64,000 bases of DNA from DATCJA01 sp963734635 (GCA_963734635.1 CAVTIA010000011.1:62001-126000), one strand, 5' to 3'; shown: positions 8,711 through 18,122, counted from the stretch's first letter. Translations and numbers: made by a program. The notes: generated by a model from the letters alone, not told the origin.

Positions 8711-9931
8711 TTAGATTACCTGACCGGCGAGGAACCGCTCGATCATTGGCGTCTGTCTCGCTTCCTCTAATAAGAAACAGTCGTGTCCATACGGCGCCTC
8801 GATAACGTGGAGTTCCACATATTTGCCAAGGGCTCGGAGCGCCTCTGCGAGCTCCTCGGACCCGGACGGCGGGTACAGCCAGTCGGAACTGAACCCAATC
8901 AGAAGAGTCCGCGCCAGCACATTTCTAAGTGCGTCGATCAGTCGTCCACCGCCGTACTGGCGTGCGAGGTCGAAATACGTGAGTGCTCGCGAGGTATACA
9001 GGTACGTGTTCGCGTCGAAACGCTTCACGAAGGTGTCGGCCTGATAACGGAGATAGTTCTCGATTTGGAACTCGGGGTCCCTCAGCGTGTACCGGACGTC
9101 GTCTGCAAACTGCAGCCGCCGCCCAAACTTGTCGCCAACCGACTGCGCGGACAGATACGTCATATGGCCAACCATTCGCGCGATCCCCATTCCCCCATCC
9201 GGCGCGCGGCCGGTCCCATAGTAGTGGCCGCCTTGCCACGCAGGATCCGACACGATGGCACTCCGCGCGATCGCGTTCCATGCGATGCCTTGCGGCTGAA
9301 GTGCAGCCGTGCTGGCGATCACGACAATGGAATCGACCTGATCGGGATACAGCACCGCCCATTCGAGCGCCTGCATGCCCCCGAGGGAACCGCCGGCGAC
9401 AGCCGCCAGCCGGCGGATGCCGATCTCGTCAAGGAACGCCCGCTCCGTGCGGACCATGTCAGCGACCGTGATCACGGGAAAATCGGATCCGTATGGCCTG
9501 CCGGTCTCAGGGTTGATGGATGAGGGACCCGTCGTGCCGCGGCAGCCTCCAAGCAGATTCGTGCTGACGACAAAGAACCGGTCAGTGTCGAACGCCTTTC
9601 CGGGGCCAATCATGCCGTCCCACCACCCAAGCCCGCGGCCGGCGTTCCCGTCGCGATCTTCGGCGGCAAAGCCATCCCTCGTGCTGGCCGCCGGCGACGT
9701 CTTCGCGTAGCCGGCCGCATGCGCATCCCCGCTCAGCGCGTGGCAGACAAGAATGACGTTGTCGTGCGAGGGTGAAAGCGTTCCGTAGGTCTCGTAGGCG
9801 ACGCGGATTGGATGCAGCGTTTGGCCACAGTCGAGCTCGAGCGGCTGGCGAAGATCGATGAACTGCGTTTCGATCGTTCCGACGGAGCCGGAGGCCACCT
9901 TCGTCACTCGCATCGTCATCGGGGCCATCAT
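8711..9931 (-). CDS. metX: homoserine O-acetyltransferase
   Basis: About 406 residues. I place the start at ATG 9931, with GGGGAGAG just upstream; ATG 9928 is equally possible, and the upstream extension lacks a ribosome-binding site. Alpha/beta-hydrolase fold with nucleophile elbow AGGSLGGMQALEW, family signature LGGCRGTTGPSS and C-terminal catalytic His in APYGHDCFLLE. It acetylates homoserine with acetyl-CoA, the committed step feeding MetY just downstream. First gene of the leftward metX-metY-CoA-binding group. Acetyl versus succinyl specificity cannot be proved by eye, but pairing with metY supports acetyl. Confidence 0.9.
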   Translation of the reverse strand: MMAPMTMRVTKVASGSVGTIETQFIDLRQPLELDCGQTLHPIRVAYETYGTLSPSHDNVILVCHALSGDAHAAGYAKTSPAASTRDGFAAEDRDGNAGRGLGWWDGMIGPGKAFDTDRFFVVSTNLLGGCRGTTGPSSINPETGRPYGSDFPVITVADMVRTERAFLDEIGIRRLAAVAGGSLGGMQALEWAVLYPDQVDSIVVIASTAALQPQGIAWNAIARSAIVSDPAWQGGHYYGTGRAPDGGMGIARMVGHMTYLSAQSVGDKFGRRLQFADDVRYTLRDPEFQIENYLRYQADTFVKRFDANTYLYTSRALTYFDLARQYGGGRLIDALRNVLARTLLIGFSSDWLYPPSGSEELAEALRALGKYVELHVIEAPYGHDCFLLEEARQTPMIERFLAGQVI

Positions 9932-9984
9932 ATCGCTCTCCCCTGTCGTTCTAGACAGAACGCGTAAGTCAAGAGTCAAAGCTC

Positions 9985-10033
9985 AAAGGTCAAATCGAGT
10001 CGTGACAGCATTTGACTTTGACTTTTGACCTTT
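9985..10033. repeat. inverted repeat in divergent metX/osmC spacer
   Basis: Arms AAAGGTCAAA (9985-9994) and TTTGACCTTT (10024-10033) form a perfect 10-bp stem, embedded in wider runs of GTCAAAG on each side. It lies in the ~200 bp between the divergent metX and OsmC genes, so it could be a regulator site or a small dispersed repeat; there is no T-tract to make it a terminator. Confidence 0.55.
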
Positions 10034-10135
10034 GCCTTACGAGCGAGGCGGAGCCACATGCTCGCCGGTCCGAGGCGGAGCCTCGCTAGTGAGGTATGAT
10101 TCCGGCCTTTCCCGAGAAATCGAAAGGGGCTCAGG

Positions 10136-10690
10136 ATGGCGATGACGAGCGTCAATAACGGAGTCAACGTGCAGGCGCTGCTGGACGCGCGGGAGGCGTT
10201 GAAAGGCGCGCCGGAAGCAGCCAAATTCACCTGGCGGGCGTCTTGTAAATGGCAGAACGGGACCCACAGCCAGACAAACGTCCACGGGTTCTTCGGGCTG
10301 GGCCAGGAGCAGCAGCACAAGACCGAAACCTCGTTCGATGCGGATCACCCGGAGATCTTCGCGTCTGAGGACAAAGGGATCACGCCGATCGAGTACGTCC
10401 TCGTCGGTCTTGCCAGCTGCCTGACGGCGGGAGTCGCCGCGGTGGCCCAGAATCGCGGCATCCAGCTTCGGTCGGTCGAATCGAGGCTCGAGGGCAAGAT
10501 GGACATCCGCGGCATTCTCGGCATCGACACCGATGTGCGGAACGGCTACGACGACATCAAGGTGACGTTCAAGATTGACTCGGATGCACCGAAGCCTGAA
10601 ATCGAGGCAATCGTGGCCCAGTCGCAGAAGCGCTCGGCCGTCTACGACGTCATCACCAACCCGGTGAACGTCACGGTCGAAGTCGTTTAG
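10136..10690 (+). CDS. OsmC family protein
   Basis: 184 residues. PIEYVLVGLASCLTAGVA carries the first peroxidatic-type Cys of OsmC/Ohr proteins. The C-terminal motif reads KRSAVYDVITNPV: the second Cys position is Ser, typical of the 'SPVYD' subgroup that is not a classical two-Cys hydroperoxide reductase. OsmC proteins act in the cytoplasm as thiol-dependent peroxidases or related enzymes. It is followed after a short gap by an FAD oxidoreductase on the same strand, possibly co-transcribed. Peroxide reduction itself is doubtful with a single Cys. Confidence 0.85.
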   Translation: MAMTSVNNGVNVQALLDAREALKGAPEAAKFTWRASCKWQNGTHSQTNVHGFFGLGQEQQHKTETSFDADHPEIFASEDKGITPIEYVLVGLASCLTAGVAAVAQNRGIQLRSVESRLEGKMDIRGILGIDTDVRNGYDDIKVTFKIDSDAPKPEIEAIVAQSQKRSAVYDVITNPVNVTVEVV

Positions 10691-10729
10691 CGGCGCGTAG
10701 CTCGCGGGCGGCCGCAGGGGAGCCCAGCC

Positions 10730-12031
10730 ATCGAACTGGTTACGACGATCGTCATCGGCGCTGGGCATTCGGGGCTCTCGGCGAGCCGATATCTCACAGA
10801 ACGCTCGATTGATCACGTCGTGCTCGAGCGCGGGGAGGTGGCGAACTCGTGGCGCCGCGAGCGCTGGAATTCGCTCCGTCTGCTGACGCCCAACTGCCAG
10901 AGCCGACTGCCCGGCCACCGGTACGACGGCTCCGATCCCGACGGCTACATGACCATGCCCGAGGTGATTGATTTCATCTCGGGCTTCGCCGAGATGTCTC
11001 GGGCGCCGGTGCGTACGCACACAACCGTGACGTCGGTTCGCCGCGCCGACGCTGGCTATCATGTCGCGACCACCAACGGCGACTTTCAATGCCGCACCGT
11101 CGTACTCGCAAGCGGTGCCTGTAACCTTCCGAACGTCCCACCCGTGCGCGACGCCGTGCCCTCGTCTATCGCGTCTGTTACCCCATTTGAATATCGAAGT
11201 CCGGACGGGCTGCCTCAAGGCGGCGTGCTCGTCGTCGGCGCATCGGCGACTGGGGTGCAGCTCGCTGACGAAATCCAGCGATCGGGCCGACCGGTAACGT
11301 TGTCGGTGGGCGAACATGTCCGTCTCCCCAGGACGTATCGAGGGAAGGACGTGCTCTGGTGGATGGAAGCGTCGGGTGTATGGAACCAGCGTTACGACGA
11401 GATCGACGATGTGTCGCGCGCCAGGGGCCTTCCATCACCGCAGCTCGTCGGCACACTCGAGCGCACCACGCTTGATCTCAATACCCTGAGCGCATCGGGC
11501 GTCGAAATCGTGGGGCGGCTCGCGGCCATACGAGACGGCGAGGCGTTATTCTCCGGAGGATTGCGCAATCAGTTCGCGCTGGCGGACCTGAAGATGCAGC
11601 GGCTCCTGAACACGTTCGACGAATGGGCGCGAACGGAGCGACACGACCTGAACGTCGGGGCGCCGGAACGGTTCGAATCGACACGCGCGCCGCAGTCGTC
11701 GAAGCTCAAGCTCAACCTGCGCAGCGGTGAAATCCGATCGGTCGTGTGGGCAACCGGATTTCGACCAGACTACGGCTGGCTGCACGTGCCCGTGGTCGAT
11801 CACAAAGGGTTTCTGCGTCACGACGGAGGCGTGGTTGACGCGCCGGGGCTCTACACTCTCGGTCTGCCGGTGCTGCGGCGCCGAAAGTCCAGTTTCATTT
11901 GTGGCGCGGAAGACGATGCGCGGGAGGTGATCGAACACCTCTCAGGGTATCTCGCGAAAGCGACCGCGGATCAGACCGACGGAGATCGGTCTACGCGTCG
12001 CGCCTGGAGTGAGGGTCGGGCGCTCACGTGA
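10730..12031 (+). CDS. FAD/NAD(P)-dependent oxidoreductase, no canonical start codon
   Basis: About 433 residues. Homology clearly starts upstream of the first standard start (GTG 10820): the frame reads TTIVIGAGHSGLSASRYL, an FAD-binding GxGxSG Rossmann motif, from ~10742. A second dinucleotide fold (GVLVVGASATGVQLADEI) and VWATGFRPDYGWL near the C-terminus match flavin monooxygenases/oxidoreductases of the CzcO/TrkA-like group. Between the in-frame stop at 10688 and the motif there is no ATG, GTG or TTG. A purine-rich site (AGGGGAG, 10716-10722) precedes ATC 10730 by a suitable gap, so ATC or CTG 10736 may serve, or one base is wrong. The substrate is unknown. Confidence 0.78.
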   Translation: MELVTTIVIGAGHSGLSASRYLTERSIDHVVLERGEVANSWRRERWNSLRLLTPNCQSRLPGHRYDGSDPDGYMTMPEVIDFISGFAEMSRAPVRTHTTVTSVRRADAGYHVATTNGDFQCRTVVLASGACNLPNVPPVRDAVPSSIASVTPFEYRSPDGLPQGGVLVVGASATGVQLADEIQRSGRPVTLSVGEHVRLPRTYRGKDVLWWMEASGVWNQRYDEIDDVSRARGLPSPQLVGTLERTTLDLNTLSASGVEIVGRLAAIRDGEALFSGGLRNQFALADLKMQRLLNTFDEWARTERHDLNVGAPERFESTRAPQSSKLKLNLRSGEIRSVVWATGFRPDYGWLHVPVVDHKGFLRHDGGVVDAPGLYTLGLPVLRRRKSSFICGAEDDAREVIEHLSGYLAKATADQTDGDRSTRRAWSEGRALT

Positions 12032-12041
12032 CGCCTCCCTG

Positions 12042-12890
12042 TTAATGCGTCATCGCGTAAAGAAGGACGTTGATCCCCAGCGCATACCCGTCGATCGAAA
12101 ACTGGTAGAAGTACTCCGGGTCGTCTGTCTCTCTCTCCCAGGAGTTCGTGACGTCGGTATTGTGTGTCATCACCGCGATGATGCGGCCGTGCTTGTCGCG
12201 AATCGCACGGAAGTGCGCCACTGCCGTTTCAGCGCCGCGCTCTGACGTTGTCCGTCCACCGACGGCACGCCAGAACCCGATGCCGGTGACCTGCGGAATC
12301 TTCTCAACGTCGAGCATCGAGTGGAATATGGGATCGCCGAGTGGCACATCTTCCACCGCGTACTCAGTCGGGGGCATCGCGCGCGCAAGCTCACGCGACC
12401 ACTGATCCCAGGCGGCCTCTCCCCAGAAATCGTCGACCCACAGAAAGCCGCCCTTCTCCAGGTAGAGCCTCAGATTGGCCGCTTCTTCCGGCGACAGGCC
12501 GATCGTGCCGACGTCTGAGGCCATCAGGAAAGGGCAATCGAACAGCGCAGGGTCGGTAAGCCGCACCAGCCACACATGGGGAATGCCGGCCGCTCCTCGA
12601 CTGACGCGTGTCTTTGTCAGCTCCGACAGTCGAATCAACAGGTTACGTTGGCCCCACGGATAGTCTGTGCGCCAGCCGGAGCCGTTGGCCTCGCGTCGCA
12701 CGCTCGTGTAGAGCATGTGGCACCCGGCAACGTTACGATCCGGCCACTCTTTCGGTGGTAATTCCGCCGGATCACCCTGTTCACCGCGCAGCACACGGAA
12801 GCCGCCGTAGACGTCCTGCCGGAACTGCGCGTACGCGCACGCAGCCGACACAATCAGCATGGCCGTGAGCAAGCGGGCAGTCCGTTTCAT
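12042..12890 (-). CDS. secreted DUF4159 domain protein
   Basis: 282 residues. N-terminal signal peptide (LLTAMLIVSAACAYA, cleavage before QFRQD). The body matches DUF4159: ADV-type strand GIPHVWLVRLTDPALFDCP, then EAANLRLYLEKGGFLWVDDFWG and a late GYALGINVLLYAMTH tail. The family has a glutamine-amidotransferase-like fold and is common in acidobacteria; its function is unknown and export to the periplasm is inferred. It converges with the FAD oxidoreductase (10-bp gap) and diverges from the NHL protein. Confidence 0.85.
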   Translation of the reverse strand: MKRTARLLTAMLIVSAACAYAQFRQDVYGGFRVLRGEQGDPAELPPKEWPDRNVAGCHMLYTSVRREANGSGWRTDYPWGQRNLLIRLSELTKTRVSRGAAGIPHVWLVRLTDPALFDCPFLMASDVGTIGLSPEEAANLRLYLEKGGFLWVDDFWGEAAWDQWSRELARAMPPTEYAVEDVPLGDPIFHSMLDVEKIPQVTGIGFWRAVGGRTTSERGAETAVAHFRAIRDKHGRIIAVMTHNTDVTNSWERETDDPEYFYQFSIDGYALGINVLLYAMTH

Positions 12891-13030
12891 CTGCTATCGA
12901 ACGTGCGCGATTCCAACCGATGCGACACGGTGAGGACCCAGATGGGTGGCGCGGATTATAGCGCTGCCCGCGTGAGCCCATCGGTGTAGCATCCGTATGT
13001 TCCGACCATACACCAGGAGCGGAGGATTTG

Positions 13031-14107
13031 ATGTCGCAAGCAAGACCGAAATGGCTTCTCGTCGCGGCTGCTCTGGTCGCAGCCTGGCCTGTGGGACTGC
13101 CCGCGCAGAACAGAAACGCGCCCATGGTGCGTTGGTGGGAGCCTACAAACGACCTGCCGAATCCCTGGGTCGCACAAGTGCTCCCAATCCCTGATGGCCG
13201 GAAATGGGGTTCGACCGCTGGAGTCGACGTCGATCCGACGGACGGTACCGTCTGGGTTATCGACCGATGCGGTTCCAACACCTGCGTCGGGTCGAATCTC
13301 GATCCCATCCTCCATTACGACAAGAGCGGCAAGTTCCTGGGCAGCTTCGGCAAGGGGATGTTTGCCTTCCCCCACGGCATACACGTCGATAACGAAGGGA
13401 ACGTCTGGGTCACCGACCCCTTGCCAGTGGACGGGAGAGGTGCGGGCGGGAATGTTGGTCAGCAGGTCACCAAGTTCAATCGGAAAGGCGAAGTGCTCCT
13501 GAAGCTGGGGCAGGCGCTCGTGACTGGAAAGGGCACCAACACGTTCAGTTCACCTTCCGACGTCGTCGTCGGCAGAAACGGCGACATCTTCGTGGCAGAC
13601 GGACATGCACAGGGCACGAACGAGCGCATCATGAAGTTCGATCGGAACGGTCGGTATATCAAGGAATGGGGTTCACCCGGCTTTGGACCCTGCGGCACCG
13701 ACCAGCTCTCGACCACTCACGCGCTGGAGATCGACTCTCAAGGCAGGCTGTTCGTCGGCGATCGCGACAACAACCGGATTCAGATCTTCGACCAGGATGG
13801 CAACTACCTGGAATGCTGGTATCAGTTCGGCCGCCCGAGCGGGATCCACATCGACGCCAACGACAACATCTACGTGGCCGACTCAGAATCGAGGATGGAC
13901 GATCCCGACTATGGCGGGCCGCCGAGCCCATTCAAGCGCGGGATCCGCGTGGGCAGCGTGCGGGACGGGTCCGTGAAGTATTTCATTCCGGACCCGAAAC
14001 CTGCAGGCGGCTCGAGCGCAGCGGAAGGGGTGGCCGCCACTGACGACGGCATTATCTTTGGGGCAGAGGTCGGGCCCCGTCAGGTTGTGCGCTATCAGAA
14101 GAAATAG
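13031..14107 (+). CDS. secreted NHL-repeat beta-propeller protein
   Basis: 358 residues from ATG 13031, preceded by GGAGGATTTG; the TTG one codon earlier is not needed. The signal peptide (WLLVAAALVAAWPVGLPAQ) is followed by NHL-type blades such as NVWVTDPLPVDG, DIFVADGHAQ, RLFVGDRDNNRIQIF and NIYVADSES. This is the propeller of the peptidyl-alpha-hydroxyglycine lyase-like secreted family abundant in acidobacteria. Role unknown: either a lyase-like enzyme or a binding scaffold outside the cell. Its TAG stop abuts the convergent aldolase-like gene's TAG directly. Confidence 0.82.
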   Translation: MSQARPKWLLVAAALVAAWPVGLPAQNRNAPMVRWWEPTNDLPNPWVAQVLPIPDGRKWGSTAGVDVDPTDGTVWVIDRCGSNTCVGSNLDPILHYDKSGKFLGSFGKGMFAFPHGIHVDNEGNVWVTDPLPVDGRGAGGNVGQQVTKFNRKGEVLLKLGQALVTGKGTNTFSSPSDVVVGRNGDIFVADGHAQGTNERIMKFDRNGRYIKEWGSPGFGPCGTDQLSTTHALEIDSQGRLFVGDRDNNRIQIFDQDGNYLECWYQFGRPSGIHIDANDNIYVADSESRMDDPDYGGPPSPFKRGIRVGSVRDGSVKYFIPDPKPAGGSSAAEGVAATDDGIIFGAEVGPRQVVRYQKK

Positions 14108-15718
14108 CTACCGAACCGGAATCGTCTGCGCCCAGTAGACCCAGTCCCGCCCTTCCGGTGGTCCGAGCTGTTGTCCACCGCCGCCGCGGCCGCCGCGCCC
14201 TCCACCCTGTGGACCTGCGCCGGCATTGCCTCCTTCACCCTGAGGCTCCGGAGCAACGGGGTTCTCGTTGAGGTAGCTCACTTTTCCGCGGAGCCCCATG
14301 ATCTGCTGCTGGATTCGCGCGTTCTGACGCAGCTGATACGAGCTGCCCACGACGTTGTAGATGGACCTGCCGGTCATCACGAAGCCGTGCCCTGACATGA
14401 GCGCGCCCTGCTTCCCGCCGAGCGCAGCTGCGACGCCCTGTCCAAGCGCCGGGTTCGACAGCAGGGGCTGTTTCGGATCCAGCGTCGAAACATTGAAGAC
14501 CGGAAGCCCATCGCCAATGAACGCGGCGCCGTTCACCACCGGACGCAGCTGCACGCCCTGCGTGAAGGCGACGATCTCGGGTGTCCGCGCGTAGAGCACC
14601 GCCATCACGTTCGGATTGGCCTTGTAGATTTCGTCGTCAATCGACAGCCCCATCGTGTCTGGACCCGGCTTGGTGAAATCGCGCTCGATGATGTCCTTGT
14701 CGGTCACGCTGCCGGGCGCCGCGGTGGCGACGAAGTAGCTGTTGGGGTTGTTCGGATTGCGCAGGCTGACGTGCCCAGAGGTGTCGAGAATCCCGACAGA
14801 CTCGTCGGCGAGGATGCGGTTTGCGAGCATCAGGTCGTGCCGCGCGACGCCGACTGGGTCGCTCGGCTTTGACGGCATCGGCGGCGGGTTCACCGGAACC
14901 TTCCCGTTCTCTGCCAATAGATCCACGCGCCGATAGTGGTTCCACGCCCGCTGGTCCGCGTCTGCGTCATCGACGATCGCTGCGGGCGTTGCCGGCTTGC
15001 CGATTGAGACGGAGGCCAATTGCAACCGGGCATTGTCTCGCAGCGCGATGGAGCGATGGATGGCTTCCGGCAGCGATCTGGCCGTAAGCGTGATCCCGTG
15101 GCCCCAGAGCAGCACCGCTTCGCTCTTGCCCAGTTTCTGCGCCATCGACTCGCCGAGGGGGTTGCTGCTGACGATGCCGTTGCGACCGTTGTTCAGGGGC
15201 CTGATGTCCCACACCGGAAGCTGATTGTTCGGCCCCCAGTAGAGCGGTATCGAGCTCATGCCGAATGCCACGTACTCGGGGGTATGCGCGTGGACGACCG
15301 CCATGACATCCGGCCTCGCCTTGAAGACCTGGCCGTGCAGGAATGTTTCGCGCGCACTGTCATTGCGAGGGCCCTGGACAGGTGTGCTCTCGACGTCGTA
15401 CTCGACCATGTCGCTGAGGCTTGCACCACCCGGGGCGACAAATCTCGCCATATACCAGTGACTCGGATTCGATTTACTGCGCGCGCTTACGTGCGCCTGA
15501 ATGTCGAGGATGCCCACCTCGCGCGTGAGAATCCGGTTTGCCACAACCAAATCTTCGAGGAGAGCCTGTTCGGGAAGAGGCGCCGCCGGCTCCGGTGCCG
15601 CCGCCTGGGCCTCTCCGGTTTCCGTGCTGCCAGCCGGAGGTTGAGATGAGCAGCTCACCAACATCGTCGTTACCAGAACAACGATCACCGAACGCCAGGT
15701 CAGGAACAGGCGAGCCAT
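14108..15718 (-). CDS. lipoprotein with two class II aldolase/adducin domains
   Basis: 536 residues. The signal peptide ends in LVSC, a lipobox, so a membrane-anchored lipoprotein is predicted. Two class II aldolase/adducin domains follow, ~50-260 and ~290-480. Domain 1 keeps VMAVVHAHTPEY, a metal-binding H-x-H, and LLWGHGITL. Domain 2 has VMAVLYARTPEIV, losing both histidines of that motif, but keeps MSGHGFVM. Domain 2 is therefore probably not catalytic in the normal way. The tail is Gly/Gln rich (~495-520). Class II aldolases normally act on cytoplasmic sugar phosphates, so an exported tandem form is unusual and its substrate is unknown. Confidence 0.82.
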   Translation of the reverse strand: MARLFLTWRSVIVVLVTTMLVSCSSQPPAGSTETGEAQAAAPEPAAPLPEQALLEDLVVANRILTREVGILDIQAHVSARSKSNPSHWYMARFVAPGGASLSDMVEYDVESTPVQGPRNDSARETFLHGQVFKARPDVMAVVHAHTPEYVAFGMSSIPLYWGPNNQLPVWDIRPLNNGRNGIVSSNPLGESMAQKLGKSEAVLLWGHGITLTARSLPEAIHRSIALRDNARLQLASVSIGKPATPAAIVDDADADQRAWNHYRRVDLLAENGKVPVNPPPMPSKPSDPVGVARHDLMLANRILADESVGILDTSGHVSLRNPNNPNSYFVATAAPGSVTDKDIIERDFTKPGPDTMGLSIDDEIYKANPNVMAVLYARTPEIVAFTQGVQLRPVVNGAAFIGDGLPVFNVSTLDPKQPLLSNPALGQGVAAALGGKQGALMSGHGFVMTGRSIYNVVGSSYQLRQNARIQQQIMGLRGKVSYLNENPVAPEPQGEGGNAGAGPQGGGRGGRGGGGQQLGPPEGRDWVYWAQTIPVR

Positions 15719-16259
15719 ATGTCACCTCTCGTGCAGGAACAGAACGGAGCGCGCCAAGTATATAGAAGACGATTCTTGACTGGCCAATTGCGAAATAGAC
15801 ATTGCGCGGCGCAACCCGACGGGCCGCGCTGAACAAACGCACCAATTGTGTGGTGATACGACGTGCCGCGTGCTGGTCCGAATGTTGCCACCGGAGACTC
15901 ACGCGTTGTATGCGTCTGAAGTGCGTCGCGTTCACGTGCTGCCGCAACAGACAGTGGAGATGAGAGCGAGCCTGAGGCCAGGTTCGTCCTCACCGATCAA
16001 GCGCGCCGTAAAGTAGGGGGCGGTCGAAAGGCACTTCGTTGACGACGAGCGAATCGCTCGCCGAGCCTAGCCTGTTCACGCGACGGCGCGGGTACGGAGT
16101 GTCTGCCCTCCGGACTCATCCTTCGACCATTCATCGCCCTTGAGCCACGATTCCAGCGAGTGAGAACTGATGGCATCTTTTCTCGGAGCCGCTCACCGGG
16201 GACGCCTGAGCCCGCGCACAGCTCGTGAGGGGTGGCAGCCGGGGCGGGGATGCGCTCGG
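15719..16259. other. 541-bp spacer, no gene seen
   Basis: Upstream region of the aldolase-like lipoprotein and downstream of the phospholipase D-like gene. Open frames here are short and have no recognisable motif on either strand. An AT-richer stretch near 15755-15800 may hold the lipoprotein promoter. Confidence 0.4.
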
Positions 16260-17933
16260 TCAGGCGAAGAACTCCCGGCGACGCGAGCGCGGTGTCCCCC
16301 CGAAATAGTCCCGCCACCACGCATCGGTCCGGAGCGGCTTCGGCTCGGCGTTCGCGCCCGGGAACGTCAGGCTCTCGCGAAACGCGTGATGGCTGTACAG
16401 GCGCATGAACTCACCCAGATAGATGTCCGCGACCCGCCGGTTGCCCTTGATGATCAGCATGTTCTCGTCGTTCTGGTCGGTCGACGCCTCGCTGAAGTTG
16501 GCCGAGCCGGCGATCACGATCGGCTCGTCGCCCAGCGGGTCGACTAGCATGAACTTGTTGTGCACGTACCGTACGTTCGTGTTCAGGCCGGTCAGGCGCT
16601 CCTTCACCCACCCGTCGAACTGGTTGGTGCGAATGAACGACCCGATCGCGAAGACGTTCTCCCTCAGCCCGCGCAGCTCGTCGATCGCCCGCTCCTCGGC
16701 CTCCTTCTCCGGCCCGTCTTCCATGGCCCGGGTCTTCGCTTCCATGAGGGCGAAGCGGAGGGGGGCCGCCGCCGTCCGGTAGGCGTCCTTCCAAAGGTCG
16801 TTCATCCCGAAGGCGAACGTCATGAAGAGCCCGGCGCGGGCGCCCCTCGCGATATCGGCATACCTCCGGAGGAGGTCGAGTCCCGGGCGGGGGCTGAAGA
16901 GCACGGTCGAGCCCACCGCCGGGGGGTCGGAGGGGATCGGGGTGAGCGCACTCACCTGAGGCTTCAGGGTCGAGTTGGTCGGATCTCCGGCCAGGAGCAT
17001 CCAGTAGTCCCGGAACGTCCCGGCCACCGCGGGATCCTCGACCACATGCGCCACGTTCGAATGCCCGAAGATGCCGCCCTCCGAGAAGTTCGTGCCGCCG
17101 GTCCAGACCGCCTCCGGCGCGCCATCCTTCAAGCGGACGATGAACTTATTGTGCGCGATGTAGGACTTGTTCGCCCGTCGCTCGCGAGAGATATCCCCGA
17201 GGGCGGCCGCCGCCACCGCGGCCCGGTTCCGGTCGGTCAGGCTGGGCTTCGTCGGATCGTTCGACGGATCCTTGCGCGCGTCATAGATGATCTTCACGTC
17301 CGACCGGTTCGCGGCGGCGCGGACAACGTCGAGAAACGGTCGGTAGTGGAACTCGTATGCGGCGACTAGGAAGGCGTGCCGCTCCGGCTCGACCGGCTGC
17401 ATGAAGGCGGTCATCGCCTCGTAGGCTCCACGCGACAGCCAGATGAAGGCCTGGTTGTTCTCCACGAGGTGCGGCGGGCGGTCGCCAAAACGGCGAATGT
17501 ACGCCTGCGAGGCGGCGACACCGCGGTTGAAGTAGATGTCGTGATTGCCGTTCTCGGGGCTCTCGGTTGTGATGGTGACCGCCACTTCCGCGAAATTCGT
17601 GAGCGCGGCCGGCGTGCCCTTCCGCGCCGTGACCGTGTAGGTGTACTGGTGCCCGGGCTTGGCGGTGTAGTCGGCCCACTGGAAGCTCTGGATGGGGTGA
17701 TCCCTCGTCGAGTAGGAGGAGCCGGACGGAAAGCCCGGATCGGTCTCCGCGAAGGCCTTCATCCCCTCGAGGAAGTATGCCTCGTTCTCCGTGTGGTCGG
17801 TGCGATGGATGGAGAAGCCGAGCAGCCCCTCACATTCGCCTTCCGGCAAGTTGAAGCCCAGCAGGACCACGTACGTGCCGGCGATGGCGTGGAGCGAAAG
17901 CCCTGCCTGCTGCACACGTTCGCGCATCGGCAC
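16260..17933 (-). CDS. phospholipase D-like (two HKD) protein
   Basis: 557 residues, no clear signal peptide. An N-terminal ~130-residue beta-rich region (fibronectin-like, GHQYTYTVTARKG) precedes two PLD domains. The second HKD is canonical: YVHNKFMLVDP...AGSANFSEAS. The first reads IAHNKFIVRLKDG...TGGTNFSEGG, keeping His and Lys but with Leu at the usual Asp position. PLD enzymes use the two His as nucleophile and acid, so activity is still possible. Candidate substrates are phospholipids or nucleic acid. It is flanked by gene-poor, decayed DNA and its very regular GC-rich codon use differs from its neighbours, suggesting recent gain. Confidence 0.8.
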   Translation of the reverse strand: MPMRERVQQAGLSLHAIAGTYVVLLGFNLPEGECEGLLGFSIHRTDHTENEAYFLEGMKAFAETDPGFPSGSSYSTRDHPIQSFQWADYTAKPGHQYTYTVTARKGTPAALTNFAEVAVTITTESPENGNHDIYFNRGVAASQAYIRRFGDRPPHLVENNQAFIWLSRGAYEAMTAFMQPVEPERHAFLVAAYEFHYRPFLDVVRAAANRSDVKIIYDARKDPSNDPTKPSLTDRNRAAVAAAALGDISRERRANKSYIAHNKFIVRLKDGAPEAVWTGGTNFSEGGIFGHSNVAHVVEDPAVAGTFRDYWMLLAGDPTNSTLKPQVSALTPIPSDPPAVGSTVLFSPRPGLDLLRRYADIARGARAGLFMTFAFGMNDLWKDAYRTAAAPLRFALMEAKTRAMEDGPEKEAEERAIDELRGLRENVFAIGSFIRTNQFDGWVKERLTGLNTNVRYVHNKFMLVDPLGDEPIVIAGSANFSEASTDQNDENMLIIKGNRRVADIYLGEFMRLYSHHAFRESLTFPGANAEPKPLRTDAWWRDYFGGTPRSRRREFFA

Positions 17934-18122
17934 CCTCCAGTCGGCCGATGCTAGTGGCGGCGCGAGGCCGCGTCAAGGACGGCCTGCCCTTACTGGGTCC
18001 CGCAGCGTTCAAGATCATGCGTCACGTTGGAATGCAGGGACAACCGGGATGACCGGTGGTGTGACGCCAATTGAGAGCCCGGTAGGGCCGGAGAGAGTGC
18101 TTCATGGACCCGATGCCGCCCG

